A DNA stretch of 34,048 nt from Mycolicibacterium sp. GF69 (GTDB taxonomy: Bacteria; Actinomycetota; Actinomycetes; Mycobacteriales; Mycobacteriaceae), in assembly GCF_003284965.1 (NCBI RefSeq), contig NZ_QMEW01000042.1, positions 1 to 34,048 on the forward strand, written 5' to 3'. The notes beneath the pieces were generated by a model, which saw only the letters and a list, made by a program, of their open reading frames with translations, ran no database searches and had not been told where the DNA came from. Of the stretch, positions 1 to 7,541 are shown in pieces. The translations under genes were made by a program, and so were the position numbers. How positions within the stretch are numbered: the stretch's first letter is position 1; the number at the start of each line of letters is the position of its first letter.

Positions 1-27
1 TCACCGCCGCTGCGGCTCCACAAATCG

Positions 28-1809
28 CTAGTTTTTTGGCTTCTTCCCGCCTGCGACATCTTCGGGGTACTCGTCGTAGAACTCGACGTAGCCCTCGTCG
101 CGGCCGGCGAGCACGTAGATCGGGTCGTCGACCTGCTCGACGTTGTAGCCCTCCTTGCGGAGCTCGACCTTCTGGCTCTTGAATGTCGACGTGTACGCCA
201 GTTCCTCGACAACCCGCGCGAACAAGGGCACCGCATAGCCGGGCAACTTGTCGTAGGCGGCTTTGGCCAGTGCTTTGCCGTCGAACTCCTGGCCGTCCTT
301 CAGCTGGATCGCGGTCATGCCCGCGCGCCCGCCGGTGCCCTCGACTTCCACGCCGTACACCGTGCACTCCTCGACCTGCGGGTCGGCGGAGATCGCCGCC
401 TCCACCTCGGTGGTGGCGACGTTCTCGCCCTTCCACCGGAAGGTGTCGCCGAGCCGGTCGGTGAACGACGCATGCCCGAACCCCTGCGAGCGCATCAGGT
501 CGCCGGTGTTGAACCAGGCATCACCTTCCCGAAAAGCGTTGCGCACCAACTTCTTTTCTGTCTCTTCCTCATCCGTGTAGCCGTCGAACGGCTGGAAGTT
601 GCTGACCTTGGACAGCAGCAGTCCCGTTTCGCCGTCGGGCACCTTCGTGACACGGCCCTTGTCGTCACGCAAAGGATCGCCGGTCTCGGGGTCGTACTCG
701 ACGAACGCCACCGGCGACGGGCAGATGCCGGTGGACTTCGGCACGTTGAACACGTTGACGAACGCGGTGTTGCCCTCGCTGGCCCCGTAGAACTCACACA
801 CCCGCTCGATGCCGAACCGTTCGGTGAACTCGTCCCAGATCGAAGGACGCAGCCCGTTGCCACAGATCACCCGGACCTTGTGCTTGCGGTCGGTGTCCTT
901 GGGCGGTTGGGCCAGCAGGTAGGAGCAGATCTCGCCGATGTAGACGAACGCGCTCGCGTCGTAGCGGATCACCTCGTCCCAGAACTTCGACGCCGAGAAG
1001 GACTTGCCCAGGGCCAGCGCCGAACCCGAGTTCAGCACGGACGACAGCGCGACCGTCAGCGCGTTGTTGTGGTACAGCGGCAGGCAGCAGTACAGGGTGT
1101 CCTTGCTGGTCAGACGCATGCCGAGACCGCCGAACCCGGCCAGGGCCCGCAGCCAGCGGTAGTGCGTCATCACGCTGGCCTTGGGCATGCCGGTGGTACC
1201 CGAGGTGAAGATGTAGAACGCCTTGTCCTTGGCGAGCACCGCCGCGGTGGTCGCCGGATTCCCGATCGGTGCCGTGGCGGCCAGACGCTTCATCTCGTCG
1301 ACGGTGATCAGGCCCTCGGTGTCCGCGCCGGAGTCGGTGATCGGCTCGACGAAGTCGGTGTCGGCGACGACGGCCTTGGCATCCAGCAACCCGAAGCTGT
1401 GCTTGAGCACATCGCCGTGCTGGTGGTAGTTCAGCATGCCGGCGATCGCCCCGCACTTGACCGACGCCAGCATCAGCAGCACCGATTCCGGCGAGTTCCG
1501 CAGCATGATGCCGACGACGTCACCGTGCCCGACGCCGCGGGCGGCCAGTACGGCGGCGTAGCGGTTGACGGTCTCGTTGGCCTCGCGATAGGTGATCTGC
1601 TCGTCGCCGAACTTGAGGAACACGTTGTCGCCGTAGCGGGCGGCGCGGTCCTGGAACACCTTGCCGATCGAGGTCTTGGCCGAGGGCCGCGCGCCGAAAC
1701 CGGTGACCACGCCGCGCACGATCGTCGGCGCGTCCGCGATCAGACCCGGTAGCCGGGCGGCGATGTCCAGCAACCCGACGCTGCTGTGGGTCCCCGACTT
1801 CTCGGTCAT
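28..1809 (-). CDS. fadD6: Long-chain/very-long-chain acyl-CoA synthetase FadD6
   Basis: Activates fatty acids to acyl-CoA with ATP through an acyl-adenylate; members of this FATP/VLACS-like group can also couple activation to uptake. The 593-residue protein has the AMP-binding P-loop motif (FTSGTTGMPK, residues about 201-210), a YGASEGN motif before the A5 region, and the C-terminal FRWKGENVATTEVE motif where FATP-type enzymes bind AMP and pivot the C-domain. It is full length for the family. The ATG overlaps the stop of the upstream LOG gene by four bases (ATGA), so the two are probably translationally coupled, as Rv1205-Rv1206 are arranged in M. tuberculosis. Family is certain; FadD6 orthology rests on remembered sequence and gene order. 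Confidence 0.93.
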   Translation of the reverse strand: MTEKSGTHSSVGLLDIAARLPGLIADAPTIVRGVVTGFGARPSAKTSIGKVFQDRAARYGDNVFLKFGDEQITYREANETVNRYAAVLAARGVGHGDVVGIMLRNSPESVLLMLASVKCGAIAGMLNYHQHGDVLKHSFGLLDAKAVVADTDFVEPITDSGADTEGLITVDEMKRLAATAPIGNPATTAAVLAKDKAFYIFTSGTTGMPKASVMTHYRWLRALAGFGGLGMRLTSKDTLYCCLPLYHNNALTVALSSVLNSGSALALGKSFSASKFWDEVIRYDASAFVYIGEICSYLLAQPPKDTDRKHKVRVICGNGLRPSIWDEFTERFGIERVCEFYGASEGNTAFVNVFNVPKSTGICPSPVAFVEYDPETGDPLRDDKGRVTKVPDGETGLLLSKVSNFQPFDGYTDEEETEKKLVRNAFREGDAWFNTGDLMRSQGFGHASFTDRLGDTFRWKGENVATTEVEAAISADPQVEECTVYGVEVEGTGGRAGMTAIQLKDGQEFDGKALAKAAYDKLPGYAVPLFARVVEELAYTSTFKSQKVELRKEGYNVEQVDDPIYVLAGRDEGYVEFYDEYPEDVAGGKKPKN

Positions 1810-2456
1810 TTGCGTTCGTCCCTCCCGGTTCGTTTGTCCATCACCCTAGTGACCTGCTGGTGAGGCTCGGCATTCCGCGGCGCGCACGCCGCCATCGCCG
1901 ACTCGACGTCGGTTACGACGACCAAGCGGTCCAGCGCTCCCTGGGCGACGTACCCGCTGTCGAGCAATCCGTGCAACCAGGCCAACAGGCCGTCGTAGTG
2001 CCCGATGGGGTCGAGCATCACGACCGGTTTGTCATGCATACCCAAATAGCCCGCTGTCCAGGCTTCGAAGAACTCTTCGAGGGTTCCGATGCCCCCCGGC
2101 AGTGCGATGAACGCGTCCGCGCGGTCCTCCATGACCTCTTTGCGTTGACGCATCGTGTCGGTGACGACGAGTTCGTCGGCGTCGACGTCGGCGACCTCCC
2201 GATGAACGAGCGCTTTCGGAATGACACCCACGGTGTGGCCCCCGCGCGACCTGGCGGCGTTGGCGAGCGCACCCATCGCCGAGACGTTGCCGCCGCCGGA
2301 GACCAGGCTCCAATTGCGCTCGGCGATGGCGACTCCGACGTCTTCGGCCAGGGCGATGAGATCGGGGTGTATCGGCCCCGAGGCACAGTAGACGCATACC
2401 GCCCACGGGCGGCGGGGCTCGGTTCGCTTCTCGCGTGCGCAGTGTTCGCCGGACAC
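1806..2456 (-). CDS. LOG-family nucleoside 5'-monophosphate phosphoribohydrolase (Rv1205-like)
   Basis: Predicted cytosolic enzyme releasing a free base (cytokinin-type N6-modified adenine) from its riboside 5'-monophosphate. The family signature is complete: SGGGNVSAMGALA near residues 53-65, MRQRKEVM at about 102-109 and PGGIGTLEE at about 120-128, which hold the catalytic Arg and Glu. The M. tuberculosis homologue Rv1205 is known as a LONELY GUY enzyme linked to proteasome-mutant phenotypes. I chose the GTG at 2456 (216 residues) because a TAGGTT box ends exactly 6 nt upstream, fitting a leaderless mRNA; a GTG two codons upstream (2462) is the alternative. It is first in an operon with fadD6, with ATGA overlap. 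Confidence 0.9.
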   Translation of the reverse strand: MSGEHCAREKRTEPRRPWAVCVYCASGPIHPDLIALAEDVGVAIAERNWSLVSGGGNVSAMGALANAARSRGGHTVGVIPKALVHREVADVDADELVVTDTMRQRKEVMEDRADAFIALPGGIGTLEEFFEAWTAGYLGMHDKPVVMLDPIGHYDGLLAWLHGLLDSGYVAQGALDRLVVVTDVESAMAACAPRNAEPHQQVTRVMDKRTGRDERK

Positions 2457-2462
2457 GAGCAC

Positions 2463-2468
2463 AACCTA
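2463..2468 (-). promoter_or_regulatory. Candidate -10 box of the LOG-fadD6 operon (leaderless)
   Basis: TAGGTT on the minus strand, followed by 6 nt and then GTG at 2456. This matches the TANNNT consensus at the distance expected when transcription starts on the first base of the start codon. No convincing -35 box is seen. Confidence 0.5.
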
Positions 2469-2529
2469 GCGGCACGACGATCAAGCGGCCCCCGGCCGCG
2501 TTGCGGGAGTGCGGCGGTGGATTTAGCCA

Positions 2530-2535
2530 TAGACT
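2530..2535 (+). promoter_or_regulatory. Candidate -10 box of the STAND ATPase gene (leaderless)
   Basis: TAGACT on the plus strand, 6 nt before the GTG at 2542. It mirrors the LOG promoter about 62 bp away on the other strand, so the 85-bp LOG/ATPase interval carries two outward-facing leaderless-type promoters. Confidence 0.5.
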
Positions 2536-2541
2536 CCGGCG

Positions 2542-4632
2542 GTGCCGATTGAGTGGGTCACCTCGCCTCCCGGACCGGCATTCGACTCGATCGAAGCCGG
2601 TTTGCAGAAGCGGTCCGGCGCCGTTCTGATCGGGCCCGCCGGCGTGGGTAAGACGACGCTGGCGCGTGCTGCCGCCGAACGGCTCAAAGCTGCGTACCCC
2701 CGCGTCGACTGGGTCACCGCGACCGCACCGATGTCGACGGTTCCGTTCGCGGCGTTCAGCAACCTCATCGACATCCCGGAAACCGGCAAAACCGCAGACG
2801 TGTTGCGCAGCGCCCGTGAGTCTCTCGGTGACGGCCGGCTGCTGGTGATCGATGACGCGCATCTTCTGGACCCGTTGTCGGCCGCGCTGGTGTACCAGCT
2901 CGCGGTCAGTGGGGCCGCGGCGCTGATCGTCACCGTGGCGCCGAACGGGGTGATGGCAGACGGGGTCTCGGCGCTCTGGGAGGACCATCTGCTCGAGCGC
3001 ATCGGACTCGAACCGCCCGGCCACGACGACCACCGGCTGGCCGCGTCGGTCAGTGACTTCATCGCCGGCCTGCCTCCGGACGCGCATCGGGTGCTCGAGT
3101 ACTTCGCCGTCGACGACCCGCTGGCACTCGACGAGCTCGAAGCCCTGACCAGCCGCCAGGCCGTCGAGACTGCGCTGGCTTCGGGTGCGGTCGTGGTCGA
3201 CGGCGGGTGGGCGCACCCGGCGCACCCGTTGTTCGCCGACGCGGTGGGCAGCGCGCTGGGGGGTCCGGAGCTGCGTCGGTTGCGGGGCGAGCTCGTCGAC
3301 CGGCTCGCCGCGCGCCCCGGTCACGGCGCTGTCGACCGGTTGCGCCGCGCGGTGCTGGCACTCGACAGCGACAGTCCGCAGGAGCCGGCCGAGGTGGCCG
3401 CGGCGGCCGGCGAGGCACTGCGGCTCGGCGACCTCCTGCTCAGCGAACGACTCGCCCGCGCCGCGCTGCGCAGCGCGCCCGATCTGGCGACCCGGTTGAC
3501 GCTGGCGTACGCGTTGGCCTGGCAGGGCCGAGGCCGCGACGCGGACGCGGTACTCGACGAGGTGGACGCCGCCGCGCTGTCGGAAACCGAGTTGATGGCG
3601 TGGGCCCTGCCGCGAGCGGCGAACCAGTTTTGGATGCTGTCCGAACCGGAACGCGCAACCGCATTCCTGCGCGCGACGCGGAATCGGGTGTCGTCACCGG
3701 CGGCCCGCACCACGCTCGACGCATTGTCGGCGACGTTCGCGATGAACGCCGGAAGCGTGTTGCGAGCGATGGATGTCGCAGCCGAGGTGCTGGCATCGCC
3801 GGCGGCCGACGACACCGCGATCGGCTGGGCCGCCGCGGCGGCGGCGTTGAGTTCGGCGCGCACGGGCCACTTCGCCGACGTCGACGCGTTGGCCGAGCGT
3901 GCGATGGCCGCCGGACACCCAGGACTGCTGCGATTCACCAGCGGGTTCGGTCAAACGACTGCTTTGGTGATGGCGGGTGAGCTGGACCGGGCCCAGCAGC
4001 TCGCGCAGCGGCTCACCGACTTCGCACAGTTGCAGCAACCCGGCCGGGCGATCGGCGAGGTTTTGGTGGCCGACGTGCTGATCGCCAAGGGTGAGCTCGA
4101 CGAGGCGGCGCGTCTGCTACGTCGGGCCGCCGCGGCCCTGTCGCCGACCGGCTACTCGTGGGGCCCGTTGGCGTGGATGCTGCTGGCGCAGGCGCTCGGA
4201 CAGCTCGGCGCGGGCGTCGAAGCCGGAAAAGCCTTGGCGCGGGCCGAGGCTCGACACGGGTTGAAGTCGATGCTGTTCGCCCCGGAGTTGGCGCTCGCGC
4301 GGGCGTGGACGATGTCGGCGCGACGCGACGAACACGGTGCGGTCGCCGCGGCCCGCGAAGCGGTGCGCAACGCGGAGCGCGGCGGTCAGACCGCCGTCGC
4401 GTTGCGCACGCTGGTGGACGCGGCGCGGCTGGGCGACATGCGGGCCGTCGACACGACCAAGCGGATCGGCGCCGAATGCGACTGCGCAACGGGCCGGTTG
4501 GCGCTTGCGCACGGCCGGGCGCTCGCGGCGCGCGATGCGGCCGCGCTCGTCGAGGTGTCGCAGAACTATGCCGAAGGTGGTTGGCGCGGTGCCGCGGCCG
4601 ATGCCGCCGCACAGGGCGAAACCCACCGCTGA
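2542..4632 (+). CDS. STAND/AAA ATPase with TPR-like repeats, no LuxR HTH (Rv1204c-like)
   Basis: Large 696-residue cytosolic protein. The N-terminus has a Walker A motif (GPAGVGKTT, residues 31-39) and a Walker B motif (LVIDDAHLL, about 101-109), as in MalT/LAL-type STAND regulators. Residues from about 280 onward are Ala/Leu/Arg-rich helical hairpins resembling TPR repeats. LAL regulators normally finish with a roughly 65-residue LuxR helix-turn-helix; here the protein stops after a GGWRGAAADAAAQ stretch, where such a domain would begin. It is therefore probably a signalling ATPase that acts through a partner, or a protein that lost its DNA-binding end. No partner is identifiable nearby. Starts with GTG behind a leaderless-type -10. 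Exact function unknown; the M. tuberculosis counterpart by position is Rv1204c. Confidence 0.85.
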   Translation: MPIEWVTSPPGPAFDSIEAGLQKRSGAVLIGPAGVGKTTLARAAAERLKAAYPRVDWVTATAPMSTVPFAAFSNLIDIPETGKTADVLRSARESLGDGRLLVIDDAHLLDPLSAALVYQLAVSGAAALIVTVAPNGVMADGVSALWEDHLLERIGLEPPGHDDHRLAASVSDFIAGLPPDAHRVLEYFAVDDPLALDELEALTSRQAVETALASGAVVVDGGWAHPAHPLFADAVGSALGGPELRRLRGELVDRLAARPGHGAVDRLRRAVLALDSDSPQEPAEVAAAAGEALRLGDLLLSERLARAALRSAPDLATRLTLAYALAWQGRGRDADAVLDEVDAAALSETELMAWALPRAANQFWMLSEPERATAFLRATRNRVSSPAARTTLDALSATFAMNAGSVLRAMDVAAEVLASPAADDTAIGWAAAAAALSSARTGHFADVDALAERAMAAGHPGLLRFTSGFGQTTALVMAGELDRAQQLAQRLTDFAQLQQPGRAIGEVLVADVLIAKGELDEAARLLRRAAAALSPTGYSWGPLAWMLLAQALGQLGAGVEAGKALARAEARHGLKSMLFAPELALARAWTMSARRDEHGAVAAAREAVRNAERGGQTAVALRTLVDAARLGDMRAVDTTKRIGAECDCATGRLALAHGRALAARDAAALVEVSQNYAEGGWRGAAADAAAQGETHR

Positions 4633-4663
4633 ATTGGTGTCGGGAGGGCCTCTGGCGCGCTTC

Positions 4664-4669
4664 TAGACT
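4664..4669 (+). promoter_or_regulatory. Candidate -10 box for the EspC-like gene
   Basis: TAGACT at 4664-4669 lies 21 nt before the ATG at 4691. It would give a leader of about 15 nt carrying the strong GGAGG ribosome-binding site at 4681-4685, spaced 5 nt from the ATG. The RBS decides the start: the in-frame TTG at 4670 has none. Confidence 0.4.
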
Positions 4670-4690
4670 TTGACTGCGACGGAGGTGTTC

Positions 4691-5509
4691 ATGGACCAGT
4701 TGTATGTGCAGACCGACGGGGTGCGCTCCTACGCCCAGATTCACGGCCAGGTCGCGACGGGTCTGTCGCGGGCGGTCGGCGGCGGCGCCCCGGACGCGGC
4801 CGGTGTACAGAACAGTCATGGCGCGATCGCTGCCGCGGTGAGCTCAGCTCTTTCGACTGCTCTGAATGTCCGGCACGGCACCATGCAGACCACGGCGACC
4901 TCTGGTGCGACGATCTCCGACTTGCTGCAGAAGGCCGCTCAGATGTATGAGCAGGGCGACCGTGCGGGCGCCGAGAAGTTGCGCGCCGCGGCCGAAGCGC
5001 TGGACGGCCGACACGATGAACAGGGCGGTTCCGACATCTCGGGCAGTTCCGGCATTCCGGGCAGTTCCGGTGGCGCCGGAGCGGGCAATCCAGCCGCCGG
5101 TGCGGGTAACCCAGCCGCCGGTGCGAGCAACCCGGCCGGCGGTCAAATGGTCGGTCAGATACTGGGCCAGGTCGGACAGCAGGTGGGCCAGCTCGCCGGC
5201 TCGCTCACGGCCCCATTGATGGGGCTGGCACAGGGGCTGCAACAGGTCCCGCAACAGGCCATGCAAGCCGTCCAGGGCGCCGCGGGGTCGGCTCGCGACC
5301 CGGAGACCGCGCGGGCCGAAAAGGACGAGGACGAGCACACCGGCGAGCCGTCCGACCGAGACTCCGCGGAACGGCCGGTGGCGGCGGAGCGCGCCGAACC
5401 GACTGCCGGCGGTGCTTCGCCAGGCGAAGCGACGGGCGCCGGCCGAGCCCCGGAAGCACCGGTCGCGGAGCGACCCCGGCCCGCGCCGACGCGTCCACAG
5501 GGCGACTGA
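4691..5509 (+). CDS. EspC/DUF2580-like predicted type VII secretion substrate A
   Basis: 272 residues. Residues 1-100 look like the two-helix DUF2580/EspC fold of ESX secretion targets: an N-terminal VQTDGVRSYAQIHGQVA helix, a central turn, and a second helix ending in Y86-E-Q-G-D90, the YxxxD secretion signal. There follow Gly/Ser linkers, three AGNPAAG-type heptads, a Gln/Gly-rich amphipathic stretch (VGQILGQVGQQVGQLAG) and a long acidic, Pro/Ala-rich tail predicted to be disordered. No Sec signal peptide. It is convergent with substrates B and C, which share the Gln/Gly module. No ESX core gene lies in the window, so the exporting ESX system is unknown. The domain call is from pattern memory. 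Confidence 0.8.
   Translation: MDQLYVQTDGVRSYAQIHGQVATGLSRAVGGGAPDAAGVQNSHGAIAAAVSSALSTALNVRHGTMQTTATSGATISDLLQKAAQMYEQGDRAGAEKLRAAAEALDGRHDEQGGSDISGSSGIPGSSGGAGAGNPAAGAGNPAAGASNPAGGQMVGQILGQVGQQVGQLAGSLTAPLMGLAQGLQQVPQQAMQAVQGAAGSARDPETARAEKDEDEHTGEPSDRDSAERPVAAERAEPTAGGASPGEATGAGRAPEAPVAERPRPAPTRPQGD
5081..5143 (+). repeat. Three 21-bp tandem repeats inside substrate A
   Basis: Units at 5081-5101, 5102-5122 and 5123-5143 encode AGNPAAG, AGNPAAG and ASNPAGG-type heptads. The first two differ only at wobble positions; the third has diverged more. In-frame units like these can change copy number between strains, lengthening the linker between the folded head and the Gln-rich module. Confidence 0.85.
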
Positions 5510-5577
5510 GACCGCCGAATATTGCGCTGAGGGCTGTTCGCCGGGAGCAACGACGGGCCCTGGACGCAGAATCGCCG

Positions 5578-6294
5578 CTACAGGTTGCGAGCGATCCCCT
5601 CGTCGGCGCGCGTCGGCTCCGGCGGGGTCACCGGCACCGGATCGGCACCCGATCCGCGGTGCTCGGGACCGGATGCGCCGGCCCACGGGTTTTCGTCGGC
5701 GCGGTGCAGCGGCTGGCGGCCATCGCGGTCGTCACGATCGTCACGGTCATCGCGCGGTTCGGAATCGCGGCCCTCGCCCGATGGTTCGGTCGGCAGCTGG
5801 GCGTCGCCGCGTGACTGCGGTCCGGCCGCACCGACCGCACCGGCGGCGCCACCCCCGGGCGCTCCGCCGCCCTGACCGGCGGTGGACTGACCACCCGCCG
5901 ACTGGGCCCCCTGCATGGCTTGCTGCATCAGCGACCCGAACATCCCGGCCTGTCCGCCGAGTGCCTGCGCGGGCGCCCCGGCCATCTGCCCCATCTGACC
6001 GGCCTGCTGACCGACTTGGCCGAGCATTCCGACGATCTGTCCGACCGACTGCGAGCCAGCGTCATCGGAGTTCTGATAGGCGACCTGCGCGGCGCCCACC
6101 TTGCCGGAGAACGTGTTCTCCTTGGCCGACAGCGCGGCGACATTGGCGGTCAGCTGGGCGGCCAGCGTCGGCAGCACCGCCGAGATGGTCGCGCTCATCG
6201 CATCCTGCCCGGCGGGAATCATCGGGATCTCGGGCAATTCGACGGCCGCGGCATTCCAGCTGATGCCCTCGGGCTTTCTCAGCGGACTAGTCAT
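5578..6294 (-). CDS. EspC/PE-like predicted type VII secretion substrate B
   Basis: 238 residues, no Sec signal. The N-terminal roughly 80 residues are helical with a turn and contain Y73-Q-N-S-D77, a YxxxD ESX export motif, as in EspC or PE-type partners. Next comes a Gln/Gly/Met-rich module (SVGQIVGMLGQVGQQAGQM), closely similar to that of substrate A, and then a disordered tail with an Asp-Arg repeat (RDDRDDRDDRD). The start ATG follows GAGGAGC at 6-nt spacing. It is 25 bp downstream of the WxG-containing gene in the same operon, so the two may form a PE/PPE- or EsxA/B-like heterodimer. This family-level call is moderate; no named orthologue is claimed. Confidence 0.75.
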   Translation of the reverse strand: MTSPLRKPEGISWNAAAVELPEIPMIPAGQDAMSATISAVLPTLAAQLTANVAALSAKENTFSGKVGAAQVAYQNSDDAGSQSVGQIVGMLGQVGQQAGQMGQMAGAPAQALGGQAGMFGSLMQQAMQGAQSAGGQSTAGQGGGAPGGGAAGAVGAAGPQSRGDAQLPTEPSGEGRDSEPRDDRDDRDDRDGRQPLHRADENPWAGASGPEHRGSGADPVPVTPPEPTRADEGIARNL

Positions 6295-6319
6295 TCGCGC
6301 TCCTCGTCACCAGTCATCG

Positions 6320-7447
6320 TCACCAGTCGTCATCGTCGTCATCGTCTAAGTCGTGCTCGAGCGGCGCGGGTACGGCCAGCCCTGCCACGGTGCCGCCACT
6401 TGCACCGCGTTGACCCATCATCGGAGCCATCCCGCCCATGCCCCCACCGGCAGCCATCGGCGCGGCCCCGCCGACCGCGGCGGTGCCGGCCATCGCACCC
6501 TCGGGGGCGGGCGCGGTGCTGACGGGCTTGCTGCCGACCAGGTTGGCCATCTGCGGCGTCTGCAACGGCGCGCCGCCGGAGCCGGGTAGCGAAGCCGCCC
6601 GCACCATGCCTGAACCGCCGCCCGCACCGGAACCTCCGGCCAGCGGATGGTTGGAGAACGACGAGAACGGCATCCCCGCGGCGCCCAGGGAGTCGGCCTT
6701 ACCGCCCTGCCCGAACATCGACGTCAGCTGCTGCAGGGGCTGGGTGAGCTGCTGGAGTTGCTGGCCCATCTGCTGAGGCAGCTGCATCAGCGACTGCCCG
6801 ATCTGCATGGGCAGCTGCGCGGCCATCGACGCCATCTGGCTCATCATCTGCATCGCCTGCTGTGAACCGTCTTGCGCCTGTTTCGCGGCTTCCTCCCCAC
6901 CGTCCTGCGCTTCTTCACTTCCCGGCACGGGCGGGGCGCCGAGGAACGGAATGCTCGGCGGTACGCCGAGGGTGTTGGCGAGTTCGGTGGTGTTCGTCGT
7001 CACGTTCGCGATGTTCTGCGACAAGCCCATCTTGATGCGGCTCTGCACCAGCTCCTGGGTGTTGCTGAACGGCATGGCCGAAAGCGCTTCGCACTCGTGC
7101 TGGACTTCCTGCGCGATGGTGTTCGCCAGCATCTTCGTCTTGACGACGGTGGCCTCCATCGCGCGCAGTTTTGCCGCGATCGCGGCGGCCTGGGCTCCGT
7201 TGGCCTCGTGGCCGCCGATGATGGAGGTGGCCTCGCCGGCCGCGGCGAGCGAACCGATGCCCTCCCACGAATCCGTCAGCCGCATCAGCTGACCGTGCTG
7301 CTGGGGGACCACGTTGCCGCTGATCTTCGCGGCCAGCGCCTCATACGAGGCCGCGGCCGCGGCCAACGCCTCCTCGTCGACGTTCGGCCAGCCGGGACCG
7401 GTCACCGTCTGCGACCCGTATGGGCTGGAATCGGGTGTGATCCCCAT
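6320..7447 (-). CDS. PPE/EspB-like WxG-containing predicted type VII secretion partner C
   Basis: 375 residues, no Sec signal. Residues about 20-165 are long helices with a central D-S-W61-E-G63 turn (WxG), like the PPE half of EspB or a PPE core, but without the PPE N-terminal motif. Residues about 180-250 are extremely Gln/Met-rich (for example QQAMQMMSQMASMAAQLPMQ), then Gly-rich, and the protein ends in seven Asp followed by a C-terminal Trp. It is the first gene of the C-B operon, with an AG-rich RBS about 7 nt before the ATG. It likely pairs with substrate B. Which ESX system exports it cannot be read from the sequence. Confidence 0.78.
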   Translation of the reverse strand: MGITPDSSPYGSQTVTGPGWPNVDEEALAAAAASYEALAAKISGNVVPQQHGQLMRLTDSWEGIGSLAAAGEATSIIGGHEANGAQAAAIAAKLRAMEATVVKTKMLANTIAQEVQHECEALSAMPFSNTQELVQSRIKMGLSQNIANVTTNTTELANTLGVPPSIPFLGAPPVPGSEEAQDGGEEAAKQAQDGSQQAMQMMSQMASMAAQLPMQIGQSLMQLPQQMGQQLQQLTQPLQQLTSMFGQGGKADSLGAAGMPFSSFSNHPLAGGSGAGGGSGMVRAASLPGSGGAPLQTPQMANLVGSKPVSTAPAPEGAMAGTAAVGGAAPMAAGGGMGGMAPMMGQRGASGGTVAGLAVPAPLEHDLDDDDDDDW

Positions 7448-7483
7448 GACTCGACCCCCTCTCGTGACACGCTACGGGTCTCA

Positions 7484-7489
7484 AATTTA
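7484..7489 (-). promoter_or_regulatory. Candidate -10 box of the substrate C-B operon
   Basis: TAAATT on the minus strand, about 36 nt before the ATG at 7447, in the 94-bp gap after the ABC-F gene. This is an AT-rich island in very GC-rich DNA. Expected leader about 30 nt, including the GAGAGGGGG RBS. No clear -35. Confidence 0.35.
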
Positions 7490-7541
7490 CCGTGCCCCCG
7501 ATAGCTGTCCGTGCGCTGATTTGAACCCGCATGACGCCCGA

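Noticed and set aside
5510..5577. Terminator in the convergent gap between substrates A and B
   Set aside because: No stable inverted repeat followed by T's was found in the 68 bp.
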